64,000 bases of DNA from Anaerococcus vaginalis (lineage in GTDB: Bacteria > Bacillota > Clostridia > Tissierellales > Peptoniphilaceae): assembly GCF_000307225.1 (NCBI RefSeq), contig NZ_HE978617.1:109261-173260 (forward strand), given 5' to 3'. The notes beneath the pieces were generated by a model. It was not told where the DNA came from and did no database searches. It saw only the letters and a list, made by a program, of their open reading frames with translations. This document shows positions 55,595 through 63,732 of this stretch, one piece after another; the first letter of the stretch is position 1; the number at the start of each line of letters is the position of its first letter. Position numbers and translations under genes: made by a program.

Positions 55595-57868
55595 TTATAC
55601 TTCATTATAGCTATTACTATTAGTCAATATTGAATTAATTCTGTATCTAATCATATATAATGCCAACATGGTGACTTTAAAAGCAAGTTTGAGCCTATAA
55701 CCTTCAAAATAATCTCTTCCATGAATACATTCATTTCTAATGTTTAGAGAATTACTATTGTACATAAAGTGATATACGAATAATAAATCCGGAGCACTCT
55801 CGAAACCATCCAACTCCTCATATACGTTTTCTATTAGTTCTCTTAATATAGAACTTGGATCTTTAAATTTCATAAATTCACGTACATTTTCTTTAAATGG
55901 AACGATTCCAAATAACTTTCCAAGTTGTCTAATCTCAATTTCTAATAAAGGGAATAGTTGTGTTAAATGACCCAAAGAAATCTGTTCATTAAATGGAATT
56001 AACCTGACTCCAACATTTTTTTCTAACAATTCATATAACTCTTTTTCTTTATTAAATAAAGCAATTACTAAATATACGTTATTTATATATGTATCATGCA
56101 TAGCAGAAACATAAATATCTGCATCTAAAACATTTATAAATTTATATCCATATCTTTCTATAATTTTCTCAACCTGTTTTCTTAAGATATCATCTGTTTC
56201 ATGTCTATCAAAATTTATACCAGTGTCTTTAATTGGAAATATATTGTTTATTTCAACTCTACTAACCATATACATTAATGAATGATTAGAAGTTCTTTCA
56301 AGAACTGATATTAAATCATCAACTTTAGCTAGAACAGTACTATTAGCTACAATAATGGGATTATCCAAAATACTTTTATTGTATTTTTCAACTTCTTCTG
56401 TAGAAATTTGGATACTATTTGTAAATTCATGAAGATTCTTTGTTTGTTCTTGGTATCTATTTTTTTGCCAATCCTCTTGAATATTAATCATATCTTGTTT
56501 TACAATTCTTTTGTCAACAATTTGATTAGTTTGGTTAACAGATATAAGAAATAACATAGCTTGGTAGAATAAATTCGCAACCAAAATATCATTTACATTT
56601 TTAGTTAGATCCAAGAACTTATCCTTAGTTTCATTATAATAAGATTGATTAATATGTCTTGCTATATCGGTGTTTTCTAAGTATTGTGTTAGATTCGGAA
56701 TGTCGTTGATATCTGAAATAGTCCTATATTGATTTTCTATATAATCTTTTTTACTTTGAATTTGGTCTCTATTTAGAGGAAAAGAAGAATGAAGTCTCAT
56801 TAATAGATTTATGGAAGTTATGGAGTGTAGTTTTTTATAAAATCCTTTTATAACTTCTGTTTTTTCTGTCCTATCCATGACTCCTTCATCAAATAACATT
56901 GTCAAAATTTCATAGGTTGATGAAGTTAATATTTCATAGTCCTCGCCTTTACTAATCAGCTCTAAAAACAAGTTACAATGAGTCTCTATAATCTCTATAT
57001 TTGGATCTTTTCGATTTAATAAAAAATCAACAGATTCTATTACAAAATCTGAAATATTGTTATTAAAATAGCTTTTTAATTGCTTTAATAAATCTGGAGT
57101 CCATTCTTTATAGTTTGGAGCTATACTATCTCCATTTGAATACATAGGAATTATTTCTCCATTTCTTATCGAAACCTGAAGCATATCTAATAAAGTATCT
57201 TCCTGCCAAGTTAGGCCTGTTTTTCTATCAAATGATTGAAAATCAAAACAGTTTGCTGAGAGTAATCTATCACCATATTTCTCAAAAAAATTTTCTGAAA
57301 TTCCATAAACTACTCTATTTAAGTTATCCTCTATGTTACGTTTTATTATTTCAAAGTCTCTTAATTTTATTTTTTCCAAATATAAAATTATTTCTTCTTT
57401 ATCATAATCAAATACTTGCATATTAAGTGTTTGATGGAAGTTTCTCTGATTCATAAATCTGTTATCAACAATATACTTTGAATCATTTCCTAAATTTTGT
57501 AATTTAGTTAACCAAACTGATAAAAATAGGATTTTAGAAAACTCGCTACTTATCTTTTTCTCACAGCTTTCTCTTTCTATTGCTCCTAAATAATATTTTG
57601 ATATTTCATAAATCTCTTGTAACAATATGGTTTTAAATCGAAAGTTAGAATCACATATCTCTAAAATGTTAGCAAATTTGCTTAAGATACTAACTAGAGA
57701 ATTACTTCTGTTTTTATATTCTATGTACGAACTTATGTCTGACAAGTCATAATTATTTTCAATATATTCAATAAACCATTGCCAGCTCTGACTTTGTTCC
57801 AATATCCCCTCAACAAATTTAACATGAATTTCATGATCTAAATAGTTTTTGTATTTTACTTCTGACAA
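55595..57868 (-). CDS. Large protein of unknown function with C-terminal HEPN-like Rx4H motif
   Basis: This 757-residue protein is not recognised. It appears soluble and mostly alpha-helical, without signal peptide, P-loop or obvious nuclease motif in its first 700 residues. Near the end, SLNIRNECIHGRDYF places Arg711 and His716 in the Rx4H arrangement of HEPN ribonucleases and DUF4209-like domains, followed by a long helix (LKLAFKVTMLALYMIRYRI). The only usable start is TTG at 57868: a stop lies seven codons upstream and no ATG fits. A run of eight G forms the ribosome site. The setting (repeats, decayed phage genes) suggests a single-gene defence or addiction function. That is inference. 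Confidence 0.7.
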   Translation of the reverse strand: MSEVKYKNYLDHEIHVKFVEGILEQSQSWQWFIEYIENNYDLSDISSYIEYKNRSNSLVSILSKFANILEICDSNFRFKTILLQEIYEISKYYLGAIERESCEKKISSEFSKILFLSVWLTKLQNLGNDSKYIVDNRFMNQRNFHQTLNMQVFDYDKEEIILYLEKIKLRDFEIIKRNIEDNLNRVVYGISENFFEKYGDRLLSANCFDFQSFDRKTGLTWQEDTLLDMLQVSIRNGEIIPMYSNGDSIAPNYKEWTPDLLKQLKSYFNNNISDFVIESVDFLLNRKDPNIEIIETHCNLFLELISKGEDYEILTSSTYEILTMLFDEGVMDRTEKTEVIKGFYKKLHSITSINLLMRLHSSFPLNRDQIQSKKDYIENQYRTISDINDIPNLTQYLENTDIARHINQSYYNETKDKFLDLTKNVNDILVANLFYQAMLFLISVNQTNQIVDKRIVKQDMINIQEDWQKNRYQEQTKNLHEFTNSIQISTEEVEKYNKSILDNPIIVANSTVLAKVDDLISVLERTSNHSLMYMVSRVEINNIFPIKDTGINFDRHETDDILRKQVEKIIERYGYKFINVLDADIYVSAMHDTYINNVYLVIALFNKEKELYELLEKNVGVRLIPFNEQISLGHLTQLFPLLEIEIRQLGKLFGIVPFKENVREFMKFKDPSSILRELIENVYEELDGFESAPDLLFVYHFMYNSNSLNIRNECIHGRDYFEGYRLKLAFKVTMLALYMIRYRINSILTNSNSYNEV

Positions 57869-57875
57869 TTCTCTA

Positions 57876-57883
57876 CCCCCCCC
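57876..57883 (-). promoter_or_regulatory. G8 tract forming the ribosome binding site
   Basis: AAGGGGGGGG ends 7 bases before the TTG start of the 757-aa gene. Such a homopolymer is conspicuous at about 30% GC. Length changes would alter spacing to the start codon. Confidence 0.6.
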
Positions 57884-57961
57884 TTACTATTAAGTAATCC
57901 TTATATCTATTATTTTAATATAGATCATTATCATTACTTTTAGATAATTAATATTTGAATA

Positions 57962-58001
57962 TAGAAATAGCCCCAGTACAAAGACCAGGGCTATCGCTTT
58001 T
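57962..58001 (+). terminator. Isolated terminator-like hairpin
   Basis: ATAGCCC pairs with GGGCTAT, then CGC and T6 on the plus strand. No plus-strand gene precedes it, so it is probably left from a lost gene. From 57884 to 58384 only this hairpin and the two repeats are recognised, plus the promoter zone of the XRE gene. Confidence 0.65.
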
Positions 58002-58004
58002 TTC

Positions 58005-58026
58005 TAAACCACTTGGAACTATTATT
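58005..58026. repeat. 22-bp direct repeat, right copy
   Basis: Identical to 55541-55562, same orientation. It lies upstream of the 757-aa gene, directly after an isolated hairpin. Confidence 0.88.
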
Positions 58027-58235
58027 CAATTTATTCTTTTTGACAAATGTTCCCATTTTGATCCCAGTTACAGTTTTTTATCTTCTGTAACCGTTGATTT
58101 TACAAAGTTTTTTGTTTTTTTGCTACTATTCCCATTCTTCTTTTCCAAACATCCGATATATCCCAAATCATTCAAAATACTATATTCTAATTTTTCTAAT
58201 ATCTCTGAATCCACCTAATTATAGGACGTTTTCAA

Positions 58236-58267
58236 ATTTTTAGTCCCGTCCCAGTCCCAGTACCGGA
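58236..58267. repeat. 32-bp direct repeat, right copy
   Basis: Identical to 53323-53354. It lies about 120 bp upstream of the XRE-family gene and marks the right edge of the segment with the KilA-N, MerR and 757-aa genes. Confidence 0.9.
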
Positions 58268-58328
58268 GAATATAATGTATTATAAGAATCGACTTATTTA
58301 ATGTACTTAGATTAAATCACTTATAAAC

Positions 58329-58338
58329 ATGGTATAAT
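58329..58338 (+). promoter_or_regulatory. Extended -10 promoter of the XRE-two-component operon
   Basis: ATGGTATAAT is an extended -10 (TGnTATAAT) about 47 bp before the XRE start. No good -35 is seen, which is acceptable for this promoter type. Confidence 0.6.
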
Positions 58339-58384
58339 ATTATAGAAATACTGCACAAAGTAGAAGATTAATTTGAGGTGAGTT

Positions 58385-58600
58385 ATGGGATTTTCCTATG
58401 ATAAATTATGGAAAAAATTAATAGATGAAAAGATGAATAAATTAGACTTACAAAAAGCCATAAATACAACTCCTCATACCATAGCTAAAATGGGAAGAGA
58501 TGAAAATGTTAGTATGGAAATACTGGGTAGAATTTGTAGGTATTTTAAATGTGATATATCGGATATATTGGAGTATAGAATTGAAAATACTAATGATTGA
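58385..58600 (+). CDS. Small XRE/Cro-type regulator (YozG-like)
   Basis: The 71-residue single-domain helix-turn-helix protein (KLDLQKAINTTPHTIAKMGR, ILGRICRYFKCDISDILEY) matches short Cro/C1 regulators that often accompany accessory transporters. GAGGTGAG precedes the ATG. The last 20 bases overlap the response regulator start. It probably controls the operon. Confidence 0.88.
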   Translation: MGFSYDKLWKKLIDEKMNKLDLQKAINTTPHTIAKMGRDENVSMEILGRICRYFKCDISDILEYRIENTND

Positions 58601-59240
58601 AGATGACAGCACAATTGCTTTTGCTGTTAAAACTTACCTAAACAAACATAATATTGAAACAATTATTTATAACAATCTTTCTCAGACAGAAAATCTTAAT
58701 TTTAATGATTTTGATTTAATTCTACTTGATGCCAATCTTCCAGATGGATCAGGCTTTAATTTTTTAAAGTGGCTGAGGGAATTTTCTGACCTTCCTGTAA
58801 TAATGCTCACCGTAAAAGACGAAGATGAGTATGTAATAAAAGGTCTTTCCCAAGGAGCAGATGATTATATTACAAAACCTTTTTCTCTTCCTATTCTAAA
58901 GGCGAGAATAGACAATGTTTTTAGTAGAAAAATTAAAAAAGTGAATGAGCTGACTTTTAAAAATTTATCTTTAGATCTCATTTCAAAACAAGCTTCGATA
59001 GATGGAAAAGATTTAGACCTTAGCTTAAAAGAGTTTGCTATATTGGAAATGCTTTTAGAAAACCAAAATATAAATCTACTAAGAGAGCGAATTTTAGATT
59101 ATGTTTGGGGTTATGATTTTTATGAAGTAAATGACAATACCCTAACTGTCACCATAAAAAGACTCAGATCTAAACTTGGAGATTATGGCAGTCATATAAA
59201 AACTCTTAGAGGGATAGGATATAGGTGGGACAATGAATAA
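58581..59240 (+). CDS. OmpR-family response regulator
   Basis: The 219-residue regulator has a receiver domain (KILMIEDD, phospho-Asp50 in LILLDANLPDGS, switch TVKDEDE, Lys in YITKPFS) and a winged-helix DNA-binding domain (LSLKEFAILEMLL, TVTIKRLRSKLG, TLRGIGYRW). The TTG at 58581 is chosen because GGAG lies 7 bases upstream and it keeps the first receiver strand, which an ATG at 58593 would delete. It overlaps the XRE gene by 20 bp and the kinase by 8 bp. It resembles BceR/VraR-type bacitracin regulators. Confidence 0.9.
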   Translation: MKILMIEDDSTIAFAVKTYLNKHNIETIIYNNLSQTENLNFNDFDLILLDANLPDGSGFNFLKWLREFSDLPVIMLTVKDEDEYVIKGLSQGADDYITKPFSLPILKARIDNVFSRKIKKVNELTFKNLSLDLISKQASIDGKDLDLSLKEFAILEMLLENQNINLLRERILDYVWGYDFYEVNDNTLTVTIKRLRSKLGDYGSHIKTLRGIGYRWDNE

Positions 59241-60210
59241 AAGCAAAAATATTTTACTTGCCTTAATTTTAAATATATTAATGTCTTTGTTTGTAGTTTA
59301 TCTCAATCCAAGATTTGATATTCTAACACTTATAGGTTTTTTACTTATAAATATAATTCTGTTTCTAATTATTAGAAAATTTGAAAAGAAAAAAGAAATA
59401 GATCTAGAGGATAAGATTAATAATATATTTAGCCTCCTCCATTCACTTGATATAAACTCTGATAATTACGAAATTATAGACGATGAATTTGGCAAACTCA
59501 GAGATGAGATTATTAAAATTATTATAGAAAACAAGAAAATAGCTGAAAATGCAGAGAAAAATAAGGAAACTTTAAAAAAATATACTGAAGACATTGCCCA
59601 TCAAATAAAAACTCCGTTGACTGGATCACTATTATTGTTAGACTTATTAGAGGACGAAGATGACAACTTTTCCGAAGAATATATAGAAAGACTTAGAGAT
59701 AATTTGATTAGACTACACAACTTATCTGATATTTTATTAAAACTTGCCGCCCTTGATTCTGGCACAATAGAAATGACAAAAGACAGGATATCTGCTCGAG
59801 AATTAATTGAAGATATCATACAAAAGCTAAAAGATTATTTTATTAATGATAATGTTGAAATTATCCTTGATGGAGATGATTTTAATCTTATATGTGATAA
59901 GAAATGGACCTATGAAGCAGCATTTAATGTTATGAAAAATGGTCTAGAAGCAACAGAATATAGGCATATAGAAATTCACTTAAAAGAAACGAACTTATAT
60001 AAGAGCATATTAGTAGAAGATTTCTCAGATGGCTTAGATCGACAAATGTTAGAAAAAGTTTTTAGGCGTTTTTATAAAGCGAATCCAAATTCAAAAGGCT
60101 ATGGTATTGGACTTCCTATGGCAAAATCTGTTATGGAAAGACAAAATGGAGAGCTTTTATATCATAAGGGGAAGAAATCAAATGCCTTTGAACTAAGATT
60201 TTATAATTAA
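59233..60210 (+). CDS. Sensor histidine kinase, BceS-like
   Basis: The 325-residue kinase has two membrane helices (about 7-24 and 31-47) with almost no outside loop, as in intramembrane-sensing BceS kinases. The H-box is EDIAHQIKTPLTG (His123), the N-box region MKNGLEAT, and the G-box GYGIGLPMAKSV. It probably senses a peptide antibiotic through the ABC transporter encoded next. AGGTGGG precedes the ATG. Confidence 0.9.
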   Translation: MNKSKNILLALILNILMSLFVVYLNPRFDILTLIGFLLINIILFLIIRKFEKKKEIDLEDKINNIFSLLHSLDINSDNYEIIDDEFGKLRDEIIKIIIENKKIAENAEKNKETLKKYTEDIAHQIKTPLTGSLLLLDLLEDEDDNFSEEYIERLRDNLIRLHNLSDILLKLAALDSGTIEMTKDRISARELIEDIIQKLKDYFINDNVEIILDGDDFNLICDKKWTYEAAFNVMKNGLEATEYRHIEIHLKETNLYKSILVEDFSDGLDRQMLEKVFRRFYKANPNSKGYGIGLPMAKSVMERQNGELLYHKGKKSNAFELRFYN

Positions 60211-60217
60211 ATTTTAA

Positions 60218-60248
60218 GACTGTGTCTAAAATAAGACACAGTTTTTTT
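60218..60248 (+). terminator. Terminator after the kinase gene
   Basis: ACTGTGTCTTA-type stem: AAGACTGTGTCT pairs with AGACACAGT, with T7. It separates the sensor genes from the ABC transporter genes. Confidence 0.85.
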
Positions 60249-60250
60249 CT

Positions 60251-60283
60251 AGTCACTTTCCAGTCACTTAAGCCTAATATTAT
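60251..60283 (+). promoter_or_regulatory. Response-regulator operator and promoter of the ABC exporter
   Basis: Two exact AGTCACTT copies start 11 bp apart (60251 and 60262), one helical turn, followed by TATTAT at 60278-60283. The repeats cover the -35 region. Such spacing is usual for OmpR-family activators, so the regulator at 58581 probably acts here. Confidence 0.75.
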
Positions 60284-60308
60284 ATAGACAAGTTAAGGAG
60301 GATACAAT

Positions 60309-60998
60309 ATGAATATAGTAAAAACAGTTGATTTAACAAAAACATATAAGGGCGGAGTAGAAGTAAATGCCCTTTCAAATGTAAACTTTGAACTAGAAAA
60401 AGGAGACCTTGTTGCCATTATTGGAGACAGTGGCTCTGGCAAATCTACTTTACTTCATTTACTTGCAGGAGTAGATACACCAACAAGTGGTGATATATTT
60501 ATTCAAGATAAAAATATTACTAAGTTTAACAAAGACGAAATGACAGTATTTCGCAGAAGAAATATTGGCGTTGTCTACCAATTTTTTAACCTAATTCCAA
60601 ATATTAATGTGAGAAAAAATATCCTACTTCCTCTTTTATTGGACAATAAAAAGGCAGATGAAGAATATTTAAAGGAAATTTTATCGATACTAGGAATAGA
60701 AGGAAAGCTTGATAGGTATCCAAAACAATTATCAGGTGGCGAGCAACAAAGAGTTGCCATTGCCAGAAGTTTGATTACAAGACCTGCAATAATCTTAGCG
60801 GATGAGCCCACAGGAAATCTCGATAGAAAAAATTCTGAAGAAATCACAGGACTTTTTAGACTAGTAAATAAGAGATTGAACTCTACTATTATGATTATCA
60901 CCCACGATGAAAAGGTGGCAAATGCATGTGATAAAGTTTATAAGATGATTGATGGTAGGTTAAGTTTCTTGGGAGATGAGTCTTATGACAATTATTAA
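60309..60998 (+). CDS. ABC transporter ATPase, BceA/MacB type
   Basis: The 229-residue subunit has Walker A (GDSGSGKST), the Q-loop (YQFFNLIPN), the signature LSGGEQQRVAIARS, Walker B (IILADEP) and the switch His (IITHDEK). It belongs to the type of exporter that removes cell-wall-active peptides or releases lipid-II cycle intermediates from them. AAGGAGG precedes the ATG by about 7 bases. It overlaps the permease start by 14 bp. Confidence 0.93.
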   Translation: MNIVKTVDLTKTYKGGVEVNALSNVNFELEKGDLVAIIGDSGSGKSTLLHLLAGVDTPTSGDIFIQDKNITKFNKDEMTVFRRRNIGVVYQFFNLIPNINVRKNILLPLLLDNKKADEEYLKEILSILGIEGKLDRYPKQLSGGEQQRVAIARSLITRPAIILADEPTGNLDRKNSEEITGLFRLVNKRLNSTIMIITHDEKVANACDKVYKMIDGRLSFLGDESYDNY

Positions 60999-63480
60999 TG
61001 ATCTTGCCAGTGGAGCTGTTAAAAATAATAAAAAAGACACTCTAGCCATTAAAATCTCCATACTTTTGGCAGTAATTTTACTAGGAACTGTTATTTTTAT
61101 TTTCGACTCAATGAACACTGAACAGTATGAATATGTAAAGAAAACTATTGGAGATTATCATGTAGATATAGCTGAAATTGACGAAAGTTTTTATGATAAA
61201 TTAAAAAACGATACAGACATAGAAAAAGTTTCTTTTAATAAAATCATTAATACAGACTTAAATGCGGTTATATATGAAAATGGAGATTCTGAAAGTCTTC
61301 TCGGCTATGAAATCAAAAATGGTAGAAAACCAGAAAATTCAAATGAACTTTTAGTACCAGAGAGATTTTTATTAAAAAATAAGGAGTATGATTTAGGTTC
61401 TGAGATTATTGAAAATAAAAAGACATATACCATAGTTGGTGTTTACAATGATTATGGATATTCTTTTGAAGATACTATGCTTATAGGTTTAGCAGATAGC
61501 AATAAAAAGGATTATCTATTTGAAAACAATGATGGAATAGAAGCATGGATTTGGTATAAAAGCATAAGGGATACCTATACAAAGACTCGAAAAATTTTGT
61601 CTGAAATGAATATTGATGAGAAACAAGCATTGGATACTGGAAGAGTGTTTTACAACAAAGATATTTTAGAGCATAGTATGGTTTATCCCAAAGGAATTAT
61701 TCCACCTAAAAGCGTAATCAATTTAGCTATAGAAAAATATGGGATGGCTTTCTTTCTCTGTGTACTTTTTGCCTTTATAATTTATGGTGCTTTTAATGTA
61801 TGGAATAATAGAGATTTAAAGGAAATTGCTCTTTTAAAAAGTACTGGAATGACTAAAAAGCAAGTCAGGCAAATGATTCGTAAGAAGGCAATTAAACTTT
61901 CAATCTTGCCAATAGCTTTAGGGACAGTCTTATCTTGGGCTTTTGCAAATCTGCTCTTATATTTGTTGTGGTTTAACAATGCTATCTCTTATAAAAAAAT
62001 ATCAAATATTTTAGGAGAAAGTTTAAAATCTCCAGGCTTTAAATTAGTAATACCAAGTATTGGGTCTATTTTAATAATTATTTTGTTATCCTTGTTAATG
62101 GTTTATTTTTCAGCATTGATTCCTGCAAAGAAAAGCTCAAAGATAAAGGTTATCGAGGGATTAAATGGTATTACAGAAAAAAATATTAAATTAGGAAAAT
62201 CAAAAATAAATGGAGCTATAGAAAAAACTTTAGCAAAAGATTATTACAGATCCTATCGTTCAACCTATCGAATTATTGTAATTTCAATGGCTCTGTCTGC
62301 CTTTGTACTGACCACAGTCTTAGTTAGTCAGTCCTATAGAGCTTTGAATGAAAAATATAATTCTTATAAGAGTCCTTACAATTTTAATTCAAGTATTTAC
62401 ACTGATAAGAATTTAGATGAAAACTTATTAGCTGATTTAGAAAAAGTTGACGGAATAAAAGAGCTTCACCTATATCAAAGAAATGACACTAAGTTTTACC
62501 TTGACGAGAATAAAGACTTTATTTCTAAAGACTTAAAAAATTCTATTGATAGTGGAAAAATAGCAAAAGATAGACTATATGCAAGTTTATATGCTTTAAA
62601 AGATGAAGATTTTGAAAAAATTTTAAAAGAAAATAACATCTCTAATGCATCTTACTTACTGCTTAATAAGATAAGAAAAGACAGTAGAACGCCTTATGCT
62701 TTTAGCGAGTATATAAAAATTTCTGATAAGGAATCTGGAGATATTTCTTTAAAATATAATGCACAGGGGAAATCAATGAATATAAAGATTGATGCAAGTA
62801 TTGATGAAATGCCTTATGACTTAGAAGCTTATAATAATAATGAAATACCCATCTACACAAGCACAAGTAATATGAAGAAATTTATTGATGAGTATGGAAT
62901 AGATAAATCAGATCCTGTTTATTATTATTTTGTAAAAATAAAGGCTGAAAAAAACAAGGAAAAAGTATTTGAAGATGCCGAAAAAGTAATTTCAAATTAT
63001 GTACCAAAGTCTGACCATGGAACAGCTACAGAAATTTTAAGAGAAGCAGCAAGCAAAGAGCAAACAAGGAATGAAAGACTTTTAAACCTAGCTATACAAA
63101 TCATTCTTATAACCATCGCTCTGTCCAATGCTTATAATAGCTTTAAGGGAAATCTACGAGCGAGATCCAATGACTTTAAACTTCTATCAACTACTGGTAT
63201 GACAGAAAAACAAGTTGAAAAGATGGTATTTGCTGAAGTAAAAATATTATTTAAAAATATTTTCTTAGCATATATCTTCATGTTTGCTATAGGTATTGTG
63301 TTAAGAGCCTATAGGAGTAACTATGAATTAGGCTTTGGAATAAAAGAACTGCTAATAAATATGAATTATACTCCTATATTAATAGTATTTGTCTTTATAA
63401 TTGCAGGTGTCTTACTTGCAATAAAAAGTGGTCTTAAAACAATAAATGAAAACTCAGATAATACTTTCAAGAGTATATAA
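60985..63480 (+). CDS. ABC transporter permease, FtsX/MacB type
   Basis: The 831-residue protein has two FtsX domains: membrane segments near residues 25-45, 255-290, 305-340 and 365-390, then again near 440-460 and in the last 130 residues (about 695-815). Large outside loops lie between. The paired LLKSTGMTKKQVRQM and LLSTTGMTEKQVEKM show the internal duplication. It is longer than BceB, closer to lantibiotic or virginiamycin-type exporters. The ATG at 60985 is used since GGGAG lies 9 bases upstream; the ATG at 60976 is too close. Confidence 0.9.
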   Translation: MTIINDLASGAVKNNKKDTLAIKISILLAVILLGTVIFIFDSMNTEQYEYVKKTIGDYHVDIAEIDESFYDKLKNDTDIEKVSFNKIINTDLNAVIYENGDSESLLGYEIKNGRKPENSNELLVPERFLLKNKEYDLGSEIIENKKTYTIVGVYNDYGYSFEDTMLIGLADSNKKDYLFENNDGIEAWIWYKSIRDTYTKTRKILSEMNIDEKQALDTGRVFYNKDILEHSMVYPKGIIPPKSVINLAIEKYGMAFFLCVLFAFIIYGAFNVWNNRDLKEIALLKSTGMTKKQVRQMIRKKAIKLSILPIALGTVLSWAFANLLLYLLWFNNAISYKKISNILGESLKSPGFKLVIPSIGSILIIILLSLLMVYFSALIPAKKSSKIKVIEGLNGITEKNIKLGKSKINGAIEKTLAKDYYRSYRSTYRIIVISMALSAFVLTTVLVSQSYRALNEKYNSYKSPYNFNSSIYTDKNLDENLLADLEKVDGIKELHLYQRNDTKFYLDENKDFISKDLKNSIDSGKIAKDRLYASLYALKDEDFEKILKENNISNASYLLLNKIRKDSRTPYAFSEYIKISDKESGDISLKYNAQGKSMNIKIDASIDEMPYDLEAYNNNEIPIYTSTSNMKKFIDEYGIDKSDPVYYYFVKIKAEKNKEKVFEDAEKVISNYVPKSDHGTATEILREAASKEQTRNERLLNLAIQIILITIALSNAYNSFKGNLRARSNDFKLLSTTGMTEKQVEKMVFAEVKILFKNIFLAYIFMFAIGIVLRAYRSNYELGFGIKELLINMNYTPILIVFVFIIAGVLLAIKSGLKTINENSDNTFKSI

Positions 63481-63481
63481 G

Positions 63482-63516
63482 AAAAAGGCTGTGAGCATTA
63501 AACTCACAGCCTTTTT
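63482..63516 (+). terminator. Terminator of the ABC exporter operon
   Basis: AAAAAGGCTGTGAG pairs perfectly with CTCACAGCCTTTTT around CATTAAA. Confidence 0.92.
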
Positions 63517-63527
63517 ATAGCACAAAA

Positions 63528-63731
63528 CTACCCTAAAATAAAAGATTGTATTAGAATTCCAGACATAACTGAACCATTAATATCATTATCTTCTCGTGTT
63601 TTCATAAACTGAATATGGTCAATAGATGGATTACATTTGAATGAATATACTAAGATTCTTTCAATCTTAGCAATGTAATCCATTGACAAATTTAGAGTTG
63701 ATTTTATAGGATGTATTTTTGTAATTGCCAT
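63528..63731 (-). pseudogene. Relaxase N-terminal fragment (truncated)
   Basis: The 67 residues begin MAITKIHPIKSTLNLSMDYI and include FKCNPSIDHIQFMKTREDND and LIQSFILG, the N terminus of MobA/VirD2-like relaxases of Firmicute conjugative elements. Those proteins normally exceed 400 residues. Here the frame stops after IQSFILG and the exporter terminator follows within 12 bp, so the nuclease body is gone. The catalytic tyrosine and HxH motif are therefore missing. The ATG overlaps the mobC stop, as in intact elements. Confidence 0.8.
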
Positions 63732-63732
63732 A

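Noticed and set aside
57955..58218. Possible 87-residue plus-strand protein beyond the 757-aa gene
   Set aside because: It starts in a terminator hairpin, crosses a 22-bp repeat, has no ribosome site and no recognisable family.
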